A stretch of DNA of 64,000 bases, taken from assembly GCF_020177595.1 (NCBI RefSeq), contig NZ_JAHTBL010000004.1:165001-229000 (forward strand). The letters are read 5' to 3'. Numbering within the stretch: position 1 is the first letter of the stretch; every line of letters begins with the position of its first letter. Under the pieces are notes generated by a model. The model had not been told where the DNA came from and did not search any database. It saw only the letters and a program-made list of their open reading frames with translations. This document shows, piece after piece, positions 34,736 to 42,785 of this stretch. The position numbers and the translations under genes were made by a program. The DNA comes from Cognatishimia sp. MH4019. GTDB taxonomy: Bacteria; Pseudomonadota; Alphaproteobacteria; Rhodobacterales; Rhodobacteraceae.

Positions 34736-34749
34736 TGAACACTTGTTCA
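34736..34749. promoter_or_regulatory. Candidate operator between the ligase and saccharopine genes
   Basis: TGAACA-CT-TGTTCA, perfect 6-base arms, in the 192-base divergent region. The form resembles TetR-family operators controlling acyl-CoA metabolism. It could regulate either direction. No regulator gene is adjacent. Confidence 0.4.
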
Positions 34750-34830
34750 GTTATCGCTCACAGTGGTTTGGTATGGGCATTGGCATCAGGGCAAATTTTG
34801 CCTAAGCCTTTGGTAAATCGGGAGGGATGC

Positions 34831-35883
34831 ATGACACATCTTTGGGTGCGCGCGGAAGAGCGGGAGCATGAGCAACGCGTCGGGCTGACACCGGAAGGCG
34901 CAAAGGCACTTCTGGACGCTGGGGTGCATGTAACCGTCGAGGAAAGCACCGTACGGGCGATTCCCTTGCAGGGCTATGTTGATGCCGGTTGCGAGATCGC
35001 GCCCGAGAATTCATGGCGGCAAGCCCCGGACGATGCGATTGTCTTCGGGCTTAAAGAATTGCCCGAAGACGGACGCCCCCTTACCCACCGCCACATCATG
35101 TTTGGTCATGCCTACAAGGGGCAGCCATCCGGCAAGCAGTTGCTTGAGCGTTTCAAGGCGGGCGGCGGAACCCTTTACGATCTGGAGTATCTGGTGGCCG
35201 AGGATGGTCGCAGGGTTGCAGCCTTCGGGTATTGGGCAGGCTATGCAGGCGCGGCTGTCGCGCTGAAATGCTGGGCTGCTCAGCAGCGGGACGAGATTTG
35301 CGGACCTGTTGGCGTCTATGACAGCTCAAAGCATCTGCTGGCCGATCTGCAAACCGACCTGAACGGGGCGTTCACCCGCCCCACTGCGCTGATCATTGGG
35401 GCGTTGGGCCGTGTTGGCACCGGGGCAGCGGACCTGTGCACGCATATGGGCGTGCCGGTCACCGGCTGGGACATTGCCGAGACCGCGCATGGTGGGCCCT
35501 TCCCCGAAATCCTGCAGCATGAGCTGTTCTTCAACTGCATCCTCGCGCGCCCCGGAACGCCTGTGTTCGTGCCTGCATCTGCCAAGACCGCTCAGCGCAA
35601 GCTCAGCGTGATCGGCGATATCGCCTGCGATCCCGACAGCGATTTCAACCCGATCAAGGTGTATGATCGCGTCACGACATGGGAGGAACCGGCCCTGCGC
35701 GTTCACGCATCCCCGATGCTGGATGTGACCGCTATCGACAATCTGCCCTCGATGCTGCCTGTTGAAAGCTCTGAGGATTATGCGGGGCAATTGCTCCCCA
35801 CGCTGCTGCAATTGGATGCGATCGACAAAGGCGTCTGGGGCCGCGCGAAGGCGACATTCGACACTCATATTGAAAAGGTTTGA
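34831..35883 (+). CDS. Saccharopine dehydrogenase, lysine-forming type (LYS1-like)
   Basis: A 350-residue NAD-dependent enzyme that interconverts saccharopine with lysine plus 2-oxoglutarate. Motifs: HLWVRAEEREHEQRVGLTPEGAKALLDAG (alanine dehydrogenase/PNT-like N-domain), FGHAYKGQ, the dinucleotide fold ALIIGALGRVGTGAADLC, and ISDIACDPDSDFNP-like IGDIACDPDSDFNPI. GGAGGG lies 5 bases before the ATG at 34831. It is followed after 3 bases by the glutamate-forming enzyme, giving a two-gene saccharopine pathway, most likely for lysine breakdown. Confidence 0.9.
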   Translation: MTHLWVRAEEREHEQRVGLTPEGAKALLDAGVHVTVEESTVRAIPLQGYVDAGCEIAPENSWRQAPDDAIVFGLKELPEDGRPLTHRHIMFGHAYKGQPSGKQLLERFKAGGGTLYDLEYLVAEDGRRVAAFGYWAGYAGAAVALKCWAAQQRDEICGPVGVYDSSKHLLADLQTDLNGAFTRPTALIIGALGRVGTGAADLCTHMGVPVTGWDIAETAHGGPFPEILQHELFFNCILARPGTPVFVPASAKTAQRKLSVIGDIACDPDSDFNPIKVYDRVTTWEEPALRVHASPMLDVTAIDNLPSMLPVESSEDYAGQLLPTLLQLDAIDKGVWGRAKATFDTHIEKV

Positions 35884-35886
35884 GCC

Positions 35887-37026
35887 ATGACGATCCATTG
35901 GTGCGGCACCGGTCTATCTGCAATCCCCGGCCTGCGTCGGCTGATTGAGGCAGGTCACGAGGTGACCGTCTGGAATCGGACGGTCGAGAAAGCGCAAGAC
36001 GCCGTGGGCGATCTGACCCAGCGCATTCAGGCCTTTGACATCGACGTGCTGGGGGCCGAAGTGCAGCCGGGCGACGTGATCGTGTCGATGCTGCCCGGCG
36101 ATTGGCACGTGCCGCTGGCCGAGCTGGCGATTGCCAAAGGCGCGCATTTCGTCAGCTCCAGCTATATCGCGCCCGAAATGCGCGCGCTGCATGCCAAGGC
36201 AGAAGCGGCAGGTGTGTCGCTTGTGAACGAGGTTGGTCTGGACCCCGGCATTGATCATCTGATGGCCCATTGGCTGGTCGCGGATTACCGCGCGTCGGAG
36301 GCTTATGACGCGGGCAACGTGCTGTCCTTCATCTCGTATTGCGGGGGCATTCCAAAGCACCCCAACCCGTTCCGCTACAAGTTTAGCTGGGCGCCTTTGG
36401 GCGTGCTGAAAGCGCTGCGCTCACCGTCGAAATCCCTGCGCGATTTCAAAGCGTTCGACGTGGCGCGCCCATGGGATGCAATCAGCAGCTACATGGCTCC
36501 GCTAGAGGTGGCCGAGAGCTTTGAGGTCTACCCCAACCGCGACTCGCTGCCCTTCATGGAGGACTACAAGTTCGACGCCGCGTGGAAGGTCCGCGATTTC
36601 GTGCGAGGCACCTTGCGCCTGAACGGTTGGAAAGACGCGTGGACGCCGGTCTTTCAAGAGATTGAAACGCTGGAAGGCCCCACGGGCGAGGCACGGCTCA
36701 AGGAAATGGCCGACCAGTTCTGGGCGGAAAACGCCTATGACGAAGGCGAGCCGGACCGAGTGGTTCTATGCGTTTCACTACAGGCCGAGCGGGATGGCAA
36801 AGCGGTTTATCACAAGACCTACGCCATGGACGCCTGGGGCGACGAGAACGGCACCGCAATGGCGCGGCTTGTCTCGATCCCGGTGTCCTTGGGTGTCGAG
36901 GCGGTGATGAATGGCCAAATGCCAGCAGGCGTTTCAGCAGCGCCCAGCGATCCGGCACTTTTCAACGCATGGCTCAGCGCAGTGGACGAGCTGGCCCAAC
37001 ACCTCGCGGTCGTCGATCACATCTAA
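35887..37026 (+). CDS. Saccharopine dehydrogenase, glutamate-forming type (LYS9-like)
   Basis: A 379-residue enzyme that splits saccharopine into glutamate and 2-aminoadipate semialdehyde, or makes it. N-terminal Rossmann fold IHWCGTGLSAIPGLRRLIEAG followed by VWNRT (an Arg at the position favouring NADP), then VSMLPGDWHVPLAELAI, FVSSSYIAPEMRALH, NEVGLDPGIDHLMAHWL and SYCGGIPKHPNPFRYKFSWAP, all characteristic. It is the operon partner of the LYS1-like gene. Its stop overlaps the convergent DUF3775 gene by 4 bases. Confidence 0.92.
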   Translation: MTIHWCGTGLSAIPGLRRLIEAGHEVTVWNRTVEKAQDAVGDLTQRIQAFDIDVLGAEVQPGDVIVSMLPGDWHVPLAELAIAKGAHFVSSSYIAPEMRALHAKAEAAGVSLVNEVGLDPGIDHLMAHWLVADYRASEAYDAGNVLSFISYCGGIPKHPNPFRYKFSWAPLGVLKALRSPSKSLRDFKAFDVARPWDAISSYMAPLEVAESFEVYPNRDSLPFMEDYKFDAAWKVRDFVRGTLRLNGWKDAWTPVFQEIETLEGPTGEARLKEMADQFWAENAYDEGEPDRVVLCVSLQAERDGKAVYHKTYAMDAWGDENGTAMARLVSIPVSLGVEAVMNGQMPAGVSAAPSDPALFNAWLSAVDELAQHLAVVDHI

Positions 37027-37340
37027 AGCAGATCATCCTCGGCGTCGGTGGCACTGATGCCCAGCGCGTCCAGACCATTCTCAAGATGATCGGCCAGATG
37101 CGGCGTTCCCAGCAGGTAATCTGCGGTGGGCGTCGTCGCCTCTTCGCGCGCGGTGGCTTTGGCTTCCTCCAGATCATCCGCGTCGAAACTGTCGCGCCCA
37201 ATCCACATCACGGCAACAAGCGAGGCTTGTTCGTCCTCGTTGAGATTGTCGATAAAGCCGCGCAGTTCCGGCTCGGCCCGCTCCATCTCGCGGGCGTAAA
37301 GGATCACTTGCGCGATCTTGGATGTGTTGATGTCGAGCAT
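37023..37340 (-). CDS. DUF3775-family protein
   Basis: A 105-residue acidic protein, largely helical, beginning MLDINTSKIAQVILYAREME, with LNEDEQASLVAVMWIGR and DYLLGTPHLADHLENGLDALGIS; this matches small DUF3775 proteins common in alphaproteobacteria. No enzyme motif, export signal or metal site is visible; the function is unknown. It is monocistronic and convergent with the saccharopine operon. Confidence 0.75.
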   Translation of the reverse strand: MLDINTSKIAQVILYAREMERAEPELRGFIDNLNEDEQASLVAVMWIGRDSFDADDLEEAKATAREEATTPTADYLLGTPHLADHLENGLDALGISATDAEDDLL

Positions 37341-37411
37341 GTTTGCCTCCCAGAGTCGTTACGAAACCCTAGCCTGCAGACTGGCCAAACCCTTTGATCT
37401 GGAACAAGCGA

Positions 37412-38143
37412 TTACGCAAAAATGCGGTAGTAAAGCCAATCGGGCAGGAACTGACTGACCCGGAAGAACCACGAAAAGAGCATCGGAAAGCTCTTTTTGA
37501 AGCTGTCATCATTCATATGCTCGAAGAATTCCTTGGCGGCGTCCTCCGGCTCCATGATGAAGGGCATGGAGAAGTCGTTCTTCTCGGTCAGGCGCGTTTT
37601 GATGAAGCCAGGATTCACGATCTGGACCTTGACCCCGGTGTTGCGCAAATCTGCGTGCATGGATTCCGCCAGATACATGACGCCCGCTTTTGATGCGCCA
37701 TAGCCCACTGTGCCGGGCAAGCCACGGAAGCCAGACAGGCTGCCGGTCAGCACGATGTGGCCTTTGTCTTTCTCCAGCATGTCGCCAATAACCGAGCCGA
37801 CCACGCGGAATGCGCCTGTGAAATTCACATCCGCCATCGTTTCGGCTTTTTCGATGTCCCATTCATGCACTTTCATGGGCCAGTAAATGCCAGCCAGAAA
37901 CACGACGCCGTCGATCTCTCCGACCTCTTTGGCGGCGGCTTTAACGCTTTCGCGGTCCGACACATCGACCGTGACGTAAGACGCCTTTCCGGGAAGCTCT
38001 GCGACCAGCTCTTTCAGCCGGTCTTCCGAGCGGGCCGAGACAATTACCTCGACGCCCGCACGGCTCATCACTTCTGCCACCGCGCGTCCGAGCCCTTCAC
38101 TTGCTCCGACCAGCCAATAGCGCTTCCCATTCCAGTCTGTCAC
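37412..38143 (-). CDS. Short-chain dehydrogenase/reductase (singlet-oxygen operon)
   Basis: A 243-residue SDR oxidoreductase: cofactor motif VGASEGLGRAV, VFLAGIYWP (NNAG equivalent), catalytic Ser in LTGSLSGF, YGASKAG (Tyr/Lys) and VQIVNPGFIKT. The C-terminus has a hydrophobic segment (MLFSWFFRVSQFLPDWLYYRIF) suggesting membrane contact. It starts with GTG overlapping the DUF3833 stop (GTGA). It is the last gene of the five-gene operon divergent from rpoE-chrR, equivalent in position to R. sphaeroides RSP_1087. Substrate unknown, probably a lipid derivative. Confidence 0.88.
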   Translation of the reverse strand: MTDWNGKRYWLVGASEGLGRAVAEVMSRAGVEVIVSARSEDRLKELVAELPGKASYVTVDVSDRESVKAAAKEVGEIDGVVFLAGIYWPMKVHEWDIEKAETMADVNFTGAFRVVGSVIGDMLEKDKGHIVLTGSLSGFRGLPGTVGYGASKAGVMYLAESMHADLRNTGVKVQIVNPGFIKTRLTEKNDFSMPFIMEPEDAAKEFFEHMNDDSFKKSFPMLFSWFFRVSQFLPDWLYYRIFA

Positions 38144-38703
38144 GTCGTTTCCTTTTTCCTCATCGTGGCGACCAATTCTGCCACCTTGAACCCAAATTTG
38201 CGGAACTGGCTGCGATTCATGATCGACCCGTTCTCGACCAGATACATCCAGTCTGTCGCATCCAGCACATGCCCGCCTGCATCCTCGCCCAGCTTGATGC
38301 GGTAGTTTAACTGCACCGCAGAGCCTTGCTGCTTGCCGGTGCCCGCCCCGATCACATCTGGCGCTTCGGCCTTGATGGAGCCATCATTGCCCAGCGTCAG
38401 CGTCCACTGGCGTTCCTGGGTGCTGCCACTGTCATAACGGAACACTTCCTTCATGGTTCCAACATTGCCATTCCACTCGGCCTCGAAGTCGCCCACAAAG
38501 CGCGACGATACGCGGCCCGTGGGGCCATAGATCACACCTTCGCAGATGATCGGGCCGCTCAGATGTTCGCGAATATCGAACTGAGGGCCTTTACCCTCGT
38601 AGTCATCCGGGCTTTGCGCCTTGAAAGAGAGATAACGGTTCTTGCTCCACAACACCGCGATAACGAGGGCGATGCCAAGGAGGATGTAAATCACATAATC
38701 CAT
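38140..38703 (-). CDS. DUF3833-family membrane-anchored protein
   Basis: A 187-residue protein with one N-terminal membrane helix (YVIYILLGIALVIAVLW) followed by a beta-rich domain of lipocalin-like character: FDIREHLSGPIICEGVIYGPTGRVSSRFVGDFEAEWNGN, GTMKEVFRYDSGSTQERQWTL and DWMYLVENGSIMNRSQFRKFGF. This fits DUF3833. The ATG at 38703 has AAGG about 9 bases upstream and leaves a 5-base gap to the MFS gene. It is equivalent to RSP_1088 in the R. sphaeroides RpoE regulon. It may bind a modified lipid (inference). Confidence 0.85.
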   Translation of the reverse strand: MDYVIYILLGIALVIAVLWSKNRYLSFKAQSPDDYEGKGPQFDIREHLSGPIICEGVIYGPTGRVSSRFVGDFEAEWNGNVGTMKEVFRYDSGSTQERQWTLTLGNDGSIKAEAPDVIGAGTGKQQGSAVQLNYRIKLGEDAGGHVLDATDWMYLVENGSIMNRSQFRKFGFKVAELVATMRKKETT

Positions 38704-38708
38704 GGGTC

Positions 38709-39950
38709 TTAGCCTTCTTCCAAGGACGTCGCCGCCAACAGGGCGACGGCAATAAGTTTCAGTGCACACGGCACCAGTGCGTAAAGATACGTTAACGTGC
38801 TCAGCGCTGCTTCGGAGTTGGCGTCTCCAGCGCTGAAACCGCTGGCTTCTAGGATGGGAAGTAGTGCGGCTGCCGCAAAAGCGAGCGTAAACTTGGAAAC
38901 AAGGGACCAGAGGCCAAAACCCTGCCCCCCATTCGGCGAGATTTTGGCCATACGCTTGGCGAAAAGCGCGGGCATAAGCGTCAGGTCAGCGCCGATCGTC
39001 GCGCCAGAAACAACGCAAATGATCGCGAAGGCGGTCGTATCGCCCTCGCCCAGCGTCAGCACGAAGGCAAAGGACGCAATGGCGAGGATCATGGCAATGA
39101 ACAGCGCATATTTCGGGCCGATTTTGCCCGCGAGCCAGGACCAGAACGGGCTGGACGCCGCCGCAGCAAGGAAGAACAGCACCAGAAGCGGGCCTTCCAT
39201 GCCCGGCGCGTTCAGGCGGCTTTCGACGTAGAACAAAAACAGCGTCGATGACACGGCCAGCGGCGCCGCGTTCACTAATGCGAGGATCAGCAAGCGACGC
39301 GCCAACTTATCGCTGAGGATTTCGCGGATCGGGGATGGCTCGTTTGTGACACCGCCGCGCCATTCCGGCAGCATCGCGATGGCCGCAAGGATCGTAATGG
39401 CGGCAAAGCTGTAGGCGAAGACAGCAAACGGGCTTTCTACATAATCTGCCAGCAATGTGGGTGCGACTGCGGCGATGCAGACGCCCAGCAATGCACCCGT
39501 CTCCCGCCATGCCGCAAGGCGCATATGGCTGCCGCGGATCGTGTCGGCTTTGCCCACGCCTTGGGCATAGAAATTGATGCTGAGAAAGCTGAACGCCGTA
39601 AAAAGCCCCGTGATCGTGATACCGAACCACAGTAGCGGGGGAAGCGGCGGTGCGACGGCGAAAAGCCCGATCATCGAGAGGGCCAGCAACACTGCTCCGA
39701 TCCAGACAGCCAGACGGCGCGCATCGCCCAGACGCTCGGACAGCCAGCCCAGAACCGGGTCCTGCACCACATCAAAGAGGCGCAACCCAAACAACACAGC
39801 CCCCAGCACCGTCAGGCTGACCCCGAAGTTATCGGCATAGAATTTCGGCGCGTAGATATAGATCGGCAGGCCCGCCCCCGACAGGATCATCGCAAACAGC
39901 GAATAGGCCGGAAGACGTTCCGACAGGGCTGTGGCCGTGGCTGTGCTCAT
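38709..39950 (-). CDS. MFS transporter, GPH/MFS_2 type
   Basis: A 413-residue transporter with about 12 hydrophobic helices. LPIYIYAPKFYADNFGVSL, FDVVQDPVLGWLSERLGDARR (the MFS_2 signature, glycoside-pentoside-hexuronide group) and KISPNGGQGFGLWSLVSKFTLAFA are visible. The ATG overlaps the DUF1365 stop (ATGA). Despite the family name, the operon context (FAD oxidoreductase, DUF1365, DUF3833, SDR) makes a lipid or oxidised lipid derivative more likely than a sugar as cargo; it matches RSP_1089 in position. Confidence 0.88.
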   Translation of the reverse strand: MSTATATALSERLPAYSLFAMILSGAGLPIYIYAPKFYADNFGVSLTVLGAVLFGLRLFDVVQDPVLGWLSERLGDARRLAVWIGAVLLALSMIGLFAVAPPLPPLLWFGITITGLFTAFSFLSINFYAQGVGKADTIRGSHMRLAAWRETGALLGVCIAAVAPTLLADYVESPFAVFAYSFAAITILAAIAMLPEWRGGVTNEPSPIREILSDKLARRLLILALVNAAPLAVSSTLFLFYVESRLNAPGMEGPLLVLFFLAAAASSPFWSWLAGKIGPKYALFIAMILAIASFAFVLTLGEGDTTAFAIICVVSGATIGADLTLMPALFAKRMAKISPNGGQGFGLWSLVSKFTLAFAAAALLPILEASGFSAGDANSEAALSTLTYLYALVPCALKLIAVALLAATSLEEG

Positions 39951-40705
39951 TTCGAGACGTCATGGGTGGGCGGCTCGGGCCGCACATTGTAGCGCGCGCC
40001 TTTTGCCCAGAGTTTAAGCGCTTGCCAGTGGATCAGCCCCAGCACCCGGCGCGACCCGAAAGGACGGCGCAGGCAGGCCTTGAGAATACCCGCATTGGTC
40101 AGCGGCACGCGCTTGCCCACCAGCGTCGCGATCAAGCCGCCATTGCCCGCGGAATAGTCGATCCAGATGCCGATCTTGTCGTCGCGAATGTCAAAGCGGA
40201 ATGTGTAGCCGCCTTCGATCTGCTGGAACGGCGAGACGTGGAAGATCTTGGTTGCCTGAAGCGTATCCTCCCGGCTGATCTCGCGCAGGTCGTCGTGATG
40301 GCACAAATAGGAATGGCGATCCCCGAACGTGTTGGACACCTCGGCAATCACCGCGCACATCCGGTCCTCTGCATCATGGCATAGCCAGAAGCTGACCGGG
40401 TTGAAGACATGGCCCAGGACGCGCGGCTGGGCCAGCAGGATCACGCGGCCCGGCAGGTCAAGGTGATGTGCGGCCAACACCTCGCGCACCCAGATTGCCC
40501 CACGCCCCTCTTTCGGGGGGCCGCCGTGATCGCTGTCCTGCAAGGATGTCAGGTTGCCCCTATTGCGCCCGAACAAAGCAGGCGTTTTCACCTCCTGCTC
40601 AGGCTCAAGCATCACGTAGTCAATCGTGTAGCGGAACGCGTTTTCAATCGCGCCGCGGCGACCGTGAAAGGTCTCGCCCTGGATATGATCGACGCGGGCG
40701 CTCAC
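39947..40705 (-). CDS. DUF1365-family protein (singlet-oxygen operon)
   Basis: A 252-residue DUF1365 protein: RVDHIQGETFHGRRGAIENAFRYTIDYVM, GHVFNPVSFWLCHD, VIAEVSNTFGDRHSYLC, FHVSPFQQIEGGYTFRF and LKLWAKGARYNVRPEPP. The family regularly sits between a flavin amine oxidase and a cyclopropane synthase-like gene; here the latter is missing from the operon. The R. sphaeroides homologue (RSP_1090) belongs to the RpoE-controlled singlet-oxygen response and lipid modification. It starts with GTG overlapping the oxidoreductase stop (GTGA). Confidence 0.9.
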   Translation of the reverse strand: MSARVDHIQGETFHGRRGAIENAFRYTIDYVMLEPEQEVKTPALFGRNRGNLTSLQDSDHGGPPKEGRGAIWVREVLAAHHLDLPGRVILLAQPRVLGHVFNPVSFWLCHDAEDRMCAVIAEVSNTFGDRHSYLCHHDDLREISREDTLQATKIFHVSPFQQIEGGYTFRFDIRDDKIGIWIDYSAGNGGLIATLVGKRVPLTNAGILKACLRRPFGSRRVLGLIHWQALKLWAKGARYNVRPEPPTHDVSK

Positions 40706-42000
40706 TCTGCCGCCACAGCCGCCGGGGTTGCCCGGTTCAGTGCTTCAACCACGTCAACAGCGCTGGAAAGCCCGTCTTCGTGGAACCCGTTTTTCATCCA
40801 CGCCCCACAGAACCATGTGCGGTTGGTACCATTGGCTTCGGCGATCACGCCCTGCGCCTCAAGCGCAGGAGTGTCATAGACCGGGTGGCGCAGGACCGTC
40901 TGGTCATAGATACACTCTTCCCTGATCTCGCGGGTCGAGTTGAGCGTCACGAAATGCAGATCATCCATCGGGATCGGCTGAAGGCTGTTGATCCAATAGG
41001 TCAAATCAATGCGGTCGCTTTGCTTGGCGTAACCTTCGGTATAATTCCACGACGCCCAGACCTTTCGGGCTTTGGGCATGATGTTCGTATCGCAATGCAA
41101 AACCACGTCATTGGGCTGATACTTAACCGCGCCCAGATACCGCGTTTCATGCTCGGACGGATCAGCCAACATGCGCAGGCTGTCATCGGAATGGGTGGCA
41201 AAGACCACTTCATCGAAGAGCTCCCAATCGCCACCCTCAGCCTTCACACGCACACCTTCCGGTGCACGGGCCACGGCTGCAATCGGGGCAGACAACCGAA
41301 TGTCGACGCCTTGCGCTTTCATCGCAGCCTCAAGCCGCGCGACATACTGGATGGAGCCGCCTTTGACCGTATACCATTGATGCTGGCCCTTATGGCTCAG
41401 CAAAGCGTGGTTCTTGAAAAACTCGACCATCGCGTGCGCCGGAAAGTCGAGGATGTTTTCCGTCGGCGTCGACCAGATCGCGCCAGAGAACGGCAATAGG
41501 TAATTGTCACGAAACGCGTCGCCTGTGCCCAGTTCCTTCAGAAATTCCCCAATGGTCAGCGAGGTGTCGCGGGCCACATGCTCGGCCTGATTGTTGAAGC
41601 GGAAGATATCACGCACCATCCCCAAAAACGGCGGGCTCAGCAGATTGCGGCGCTGTGCAAACAGCGTGTCGAGCGAATTGAGCGCATATTCCAACCGCCC
41701 CCCATTGATGGAGACGCCAAAGCTCATGTTGCTGTCGGCAATCGGGACGTCCAGTTTTTCGAACAGCTTCACCAAATGCGGATAGTTCACGTTGTTAAAG
41801 ACCAGAAAGCCCGTATCCACAGGCTGATCGCCGCGCTTGCCTGCAATGATTGTGCGCGCATGACCGCCCAGACGCGGCTCTGCTTCAAACAGAACGACCC
41901 GGTGATCGTCGGCCAGCATATGGGCAGCCCCCATGCCCGAGATCCCTGCCCCGATGACAGCGATCTTTTTCGGCGCAGCGGCCGGTGTTTCAAATGGCAT
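40702..42000 (-). CDS. FAD-dependent amine oxidase-family protein (singlet-oxygen operon)
   Basis: A 432-residue flavoprotein: dinucleotide-binding IAVIGAGISGMGAAHMLADDH, RLGGHARTI, VDTGFLVFNNVNYPHLVKLF, FSGAIWSTPTENILDFPAHAM, VVFATHSDD and a C-terminal FCGAWMKNGFHEDGLSSAV closing the FAD site. It belongs to the flavin amine oxidase group tied to cyclopropane or furan fatty acid synthesis. It is the first gene of the operon divergent from rpoE, equivalent to RSP_1091. The methyltransferase/cyclopropane synthase partner must lie elsewhere. Confidence 0.9.
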   Translation of the reverse strand: MPFETPAAAPKKIAVIGAGISGMGAAHMLADDHRVVLFEAEPRLGGHARTIIAGKRGDQPVDTGFLVFNNVNYPHLVKLFEKLDVPIADSNMSFGVSINGGRLEYALNSLDTLFAQRRNLLSPPFLGMVRDIFRFNNQAEHVARDTSLTIGEFLKELGTGDAFRDNYLLPFSGAIWSTPTENILDFPAHAMVEFFKNHALLSHKGQHQWYTVKGGSIQYVARLEAAMKAQGVDIRLSAPIAAVARAPEGVRVKAEGGDWELFDEVVFATHSDDSLRMLADPSEHETRYLGAVKYQPNDVVLHCDTNIMPKARKVWASWNYTEGYAKQSDRIDLTYWINSLQPIPMDDLHFVTLNSTREIREECIYDQTVLRHPVYDTPALEAQGVIAEANGTNRTWFCGAWMKNGFHEDGLSSAVDVVEALNRATPAAVAAE

Positions 42001-42086
42001 GAACTGGTCTCTCCGTGGTCACAAACCGTTATCTTTCATTACGGTGCGAACCACGCGTCGGATGATAAATAAATTTCACCTGCAAG

Positions 42087-42116
42087 TGATCCGTTCCCCT
42101 CACCGCCCCGTATATC
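42087..42116 (+). promoter_or_regulatory. Candidate RpoE-dependent promoter of rpoE-chrR
   Basis: TGATCC (42087-42092), 18 bases, then TATATC (42111-42116). TGATCC is the -35 element I know for R. sphaeroides RpoE promoters, and autoregulation of rpoE-chrR is established there. Transcription would start near 42123, just past the first in-frame ATG at 42121, which therefore cannot be the start codon. Confidence 0.6.
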
Positions 42117-42225
42117 AATCATGTTACAGGGCACACACTCTGCTGAGGAATCGGGTGCAATTGCTCCTCCGATCCCATATGGTGCTGACGCGGGTCAACC
42201 TATCCGTGTCACCGGAAGTGGACAA

Positions 42226-42777
42226 GTGTCTGTCAACAACATGCTAGAACAGGGGCCTTGGGTCGCTCAGATGGAGCGTATTCAAGCCGCGCAGGATCAG
42301 TCGGCTTTTGCCGAGTTGTTTGCGCATTTTGCGCCCCGTGTGAAAGCATTTTTGATGAAGTCGGGGGCGAATGATGCCCTCGCAGAAGAGATTGCTCAGG
42401 AGGTCATGGCGACCCTCTGGCACAAGGCCCATATGTTCGATCCCTCGCGGGCAAGTGTGGCAACGTGGATCTTCACGATTGCCCGAAACCGCAAGATCGA
42501 CGCATTCCGCAAGCAGCGGCGGCCCGAGCCCGAGGATTTGTCATGGGGTCCCGAGGCAGAGCCCGAACAGGAAGACGTTCTGGCCCTGCAACAAGAGACA
42601 GACAAACTGGCTCAGGCATTGACTGAGCTGCCACAGAAACAAAGGGACCTGATCATGCGCGCCTATTACGGAGACCTTTCTCACAGCGAAATCGCTGACG
42701 AGACTGGTCTTCCTCTTGGCACGATCAAGTCCCGGATTAGGTTGGCGTTGGAACGACTTCGCCACGCAATGAAGTGA
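42226..42777 (+). CDS. rpoE: ECF sigma factor RpoE (ChrR-controlled, singlet oxygen response)
   Basis: Group IV sigma factor of about 183 residues. Region 2: FAELFAHFAPRVKAFLMKSGANDALAEEIAQEVMATLWHKAHMFDPSRASVATWIFTIARNRKIDAFRKQ-type sequence with the typical WIFTIARN block. Region 4: LPQKQRDLIMRAYYGDLSHSEIADETGLPLGTIKSR with its helix-turn-helix. I chose the GTG at 42226, preceded by GGAAG at 7 bases; an ATG at 42241 is the main alternative. The frame is open back to 42121, but that start is upstream of the likely transcript. The anti-sigma gene follows directly. It turns on photooxidative-stress genes when ChrR releases it. Confidence 0.93.
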   Translation: MSVNNMLEQGPWVAQMERIQAAQDQSAFAELFAHFAPRVKAFLMKSGANDALAEEIAQEVMATLWHKAHMFDPSRASVATWIFTIARNRKIDAFRKQRRPEPEDLSWGPEAEPEQEDVLALQQETDKLAQALTELPQKQRDLIMRAYYGDLSHSEIADETGLPLGTIKSRIRLALERLRHAMK

Positions 42778-42785
42778 ATGGAATG

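Noticed and set aside
42001-42086. RpoE-type promoter for the divergent oxidoreductase operon
   Set aside because: Biologically expected, but I could not find a TGATC -35 with a matching -10 on the minus strand in this stretch.
42121-42225. N-terminal extension of rpoE from ATG 42121
   Set aside because: It would start at or before the predicted transcript start and adds 35 residues not expected in this family.
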